16,091 bases of DNA, taken from NCBI GenBank assembly GCA_030747885.1, contig JASLJW010000126.1:1-16091 (forward strand), given 5' to 3'. Numbering within the stretch: the stretch's first letter is position 1; each line of letters begins with the position of its first letter. Under the pieces are notes generated by a model that worked only from the letters and a program-made list of their open reading frames with translations, was not told where the DNA came from and did no database searches. The DNA is from Candidatus Thalassarchaeaceae archaeon. GTDB lineage: Archaea; Thermoplasmatota; Poseidoniia; Poseidoniales; Thalassarchaeaceae. Of this stretch, positions 15,775 to 16,091 are shown piece after piece. The translations under genes were made by a program, and so were the position numbers.

Positions 15775-15941
15775 GTTGTTTCCTCCAATTGTTGTTAGCA
15801 GTACAGAGGCCGTAAAACGGCGTGTCCTGGCCCGTAGAGCGCAGGAGCAACCGTGACACACAGCGGCTGCGGCGATTGCCTAAACCGCGTGCCGGGATGT
15901 GGGAACAGAGCCCGTCAGTGTCTGGTTGCTCGCGTTACGAG
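15775..15941 (-). promoter_or_regulatory. GC-rich structured 5' leader of the L3 operon, candidate regulatory RNA
   Basis: Non-coding stretch between the inferred transcription start and L3. An 87-nt element (15845-15931) is closed by eight perfect pairs (15845-15852 with 15924-15931) and, after a 2-by-1 internal loop, five more (15855-15859 with 15918-15922). Inside is 15863-15866 with 15885-15888, a symmetric 4-by-4 loop, then GGC/GCC with a four-base loop (15871-15880). The arm 15924-15932 can instead pair with 15938-15946. Closer to L3 are hairpins at 15809-15821 and 15825-15846. No known riboswitch, tRNA, 5S or SRP RNA pattern fits. The folding was done by eye. Confidence 0.5.
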
Positions 15942-15963
15942 CGACCCTCCGACCGAAGTGGAC

Positions 15964-15973
15964 TATATCAACG
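15964..15973 (-). promoter_or_regulatory. Candidate TATA promoter of the ribosomal protein operon
   Basis: The minus strand reads GAACCGTTGATATAGTCC. The word CGTTGATATA is identical to that in the candidate 16S promoter, and both are preceded by AAC and, a little further, GTC. Start of transcription would be about 25 nt downstream, near 15941, just before the foldable leader. This is inferred from the sequence only. Confidence 0.5.
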
Positions 15974-16091
15974 GTTCGACTCAGTTAACCTGTATTTCGA
16001 CACACATCTCCACATTTTTTGATTATATTTCAATTGTAACCATTTTCTACCCTGACGAATCACGACAGGTCCCATGCGCCCGATGATATCC
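15974..16091. other. Upstream intergenic DNA with an AT-rich element
   Basis: There is no recognisable gene here. The part at about 16012-16040 is AT-rich, in contrast to the GC-rich leader beside it. On the minus strand it reads TTGAAATATAATC, a possible second TATA box for L3. On the plus strand TTATATTT (16023-16030) could drive a divergent gene starting at the ATG at 16073, only six codons of which would be visible. In two of the minus-strand frames a reading frame entering from the edge stops within about 15 codons, so the end of an upstream gene cannot be excluded. Confidence 0.4.

Noticed and set aside
15880..15914. Resemblance of the L3 leader to 5S rRNA (TGTTCCCACATCCCGG on the minus strand) and to the 3' part of small SRP RNA (GTGCCGGGATGTGGGAACAG on the plus strand)
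   Set aside because: 5S is highly conserved and here the loop has an insertion and the AACAC core is changed; the closed element is 87 nt, not about 120. The SRP core (GGUCAGG, GGAA loop, AGCAGC) is absent on both strands. A distant 5S mimic as an L5/L18 regulatory site remains a speculation only.
15964..15990. tRNA-like T-loop motif GGTTCGACTC on the plus strand
   Set aside because: The flanking bases do not form a five-pair T stem and there is no acceptor or anticodon arm in a suitable position.
15853..16086. Plus-strand open frame of 77 codons upstream of L3
   Set aside because: Cysteine-rich, no recognisable family, overlaps the structured leader and the promoter candidates, and has no convincing ribosome site; most likely chance.

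Overview
The window is a stretch of an archaeal chromosome carrying the complete S10/spc-type ribosomal protein operon on the minus strand, followed downstream by the 5' part of a 16S rRNA gene, also on the minus strand. The protein set (S4e, L19e, L32e, SUI1/aIF1, RNase P component 1, and SecY of archaeal sequence type) is archaeal. The rRNA carries archaeal signatures, including a perfect match at 218-235 to the 18-base marine-Euryarchaeota probe site (Eury806, quoted from memory). Having 16S directly next to the spc operon is, as I recall, an arrangement reported for Marine Group II euryarchaea (Poseidoniia, Thermoplasmatota). I therefore suggest a Marine Group II or closely related organism; a full-length 16S comparison would settle it.

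Layout in transcription order, right to left: a 317-nt upstream region (15775-16091) with a TATA-like promoter at 15964-15973 and a GC-rich, foldable leader; then L3, L4, L23, L2, S19, L22, S3, L29, SUI1, RNase P component 1, S17, L14, L24, S4e, L5, S14, S8, L6, L32e, L19e, L18, S5, L30, L15 and SecY (15774-1289). All 25 genes are intact. Gaps are 0-14 nt, or overlaps of 1-4 nt, except for 47 nt before secY. S14 (50 aa) is easily missed because it is short. Next comes a 329-nt non-coding region (960-1288) with a possible terminator, a promoter sharing a 10-base word with the L3 promoter, and a leader full of perfect hairpins. The 16S gene then runs off the left edge, with about its first 959 nt present.

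The genes cooperate in making ribosomes and in co-translational export. They encode the tunnel and peptidyl-transferase region proteins (L2, L3, L4, L22, L23, L29), small-subunit proteins, an initiation factor, an RNase P subunit for tRNA maturation, and the translocon pore that docks on the ribosome exit. Seven junctions reuse the octamer TGAGGTGA, which fuses the upstream stop codon to the downstream ribosome binding site.

Gene order is canonical and no foreign system is inserted. The unusual features are: (1) a SecY with about 137 extra N-terminal residues forming four predicted membrane helices; (2) an L32e with an N-terminal SAP domain and a very acidic linker; (3) acidic tails containing Trp/Phe on L15 and L22 that resemble this linker; (4) a structured L3 leader with mutually exclusive helices; (5) a promoter word shared by the rRNA gene and the operon.
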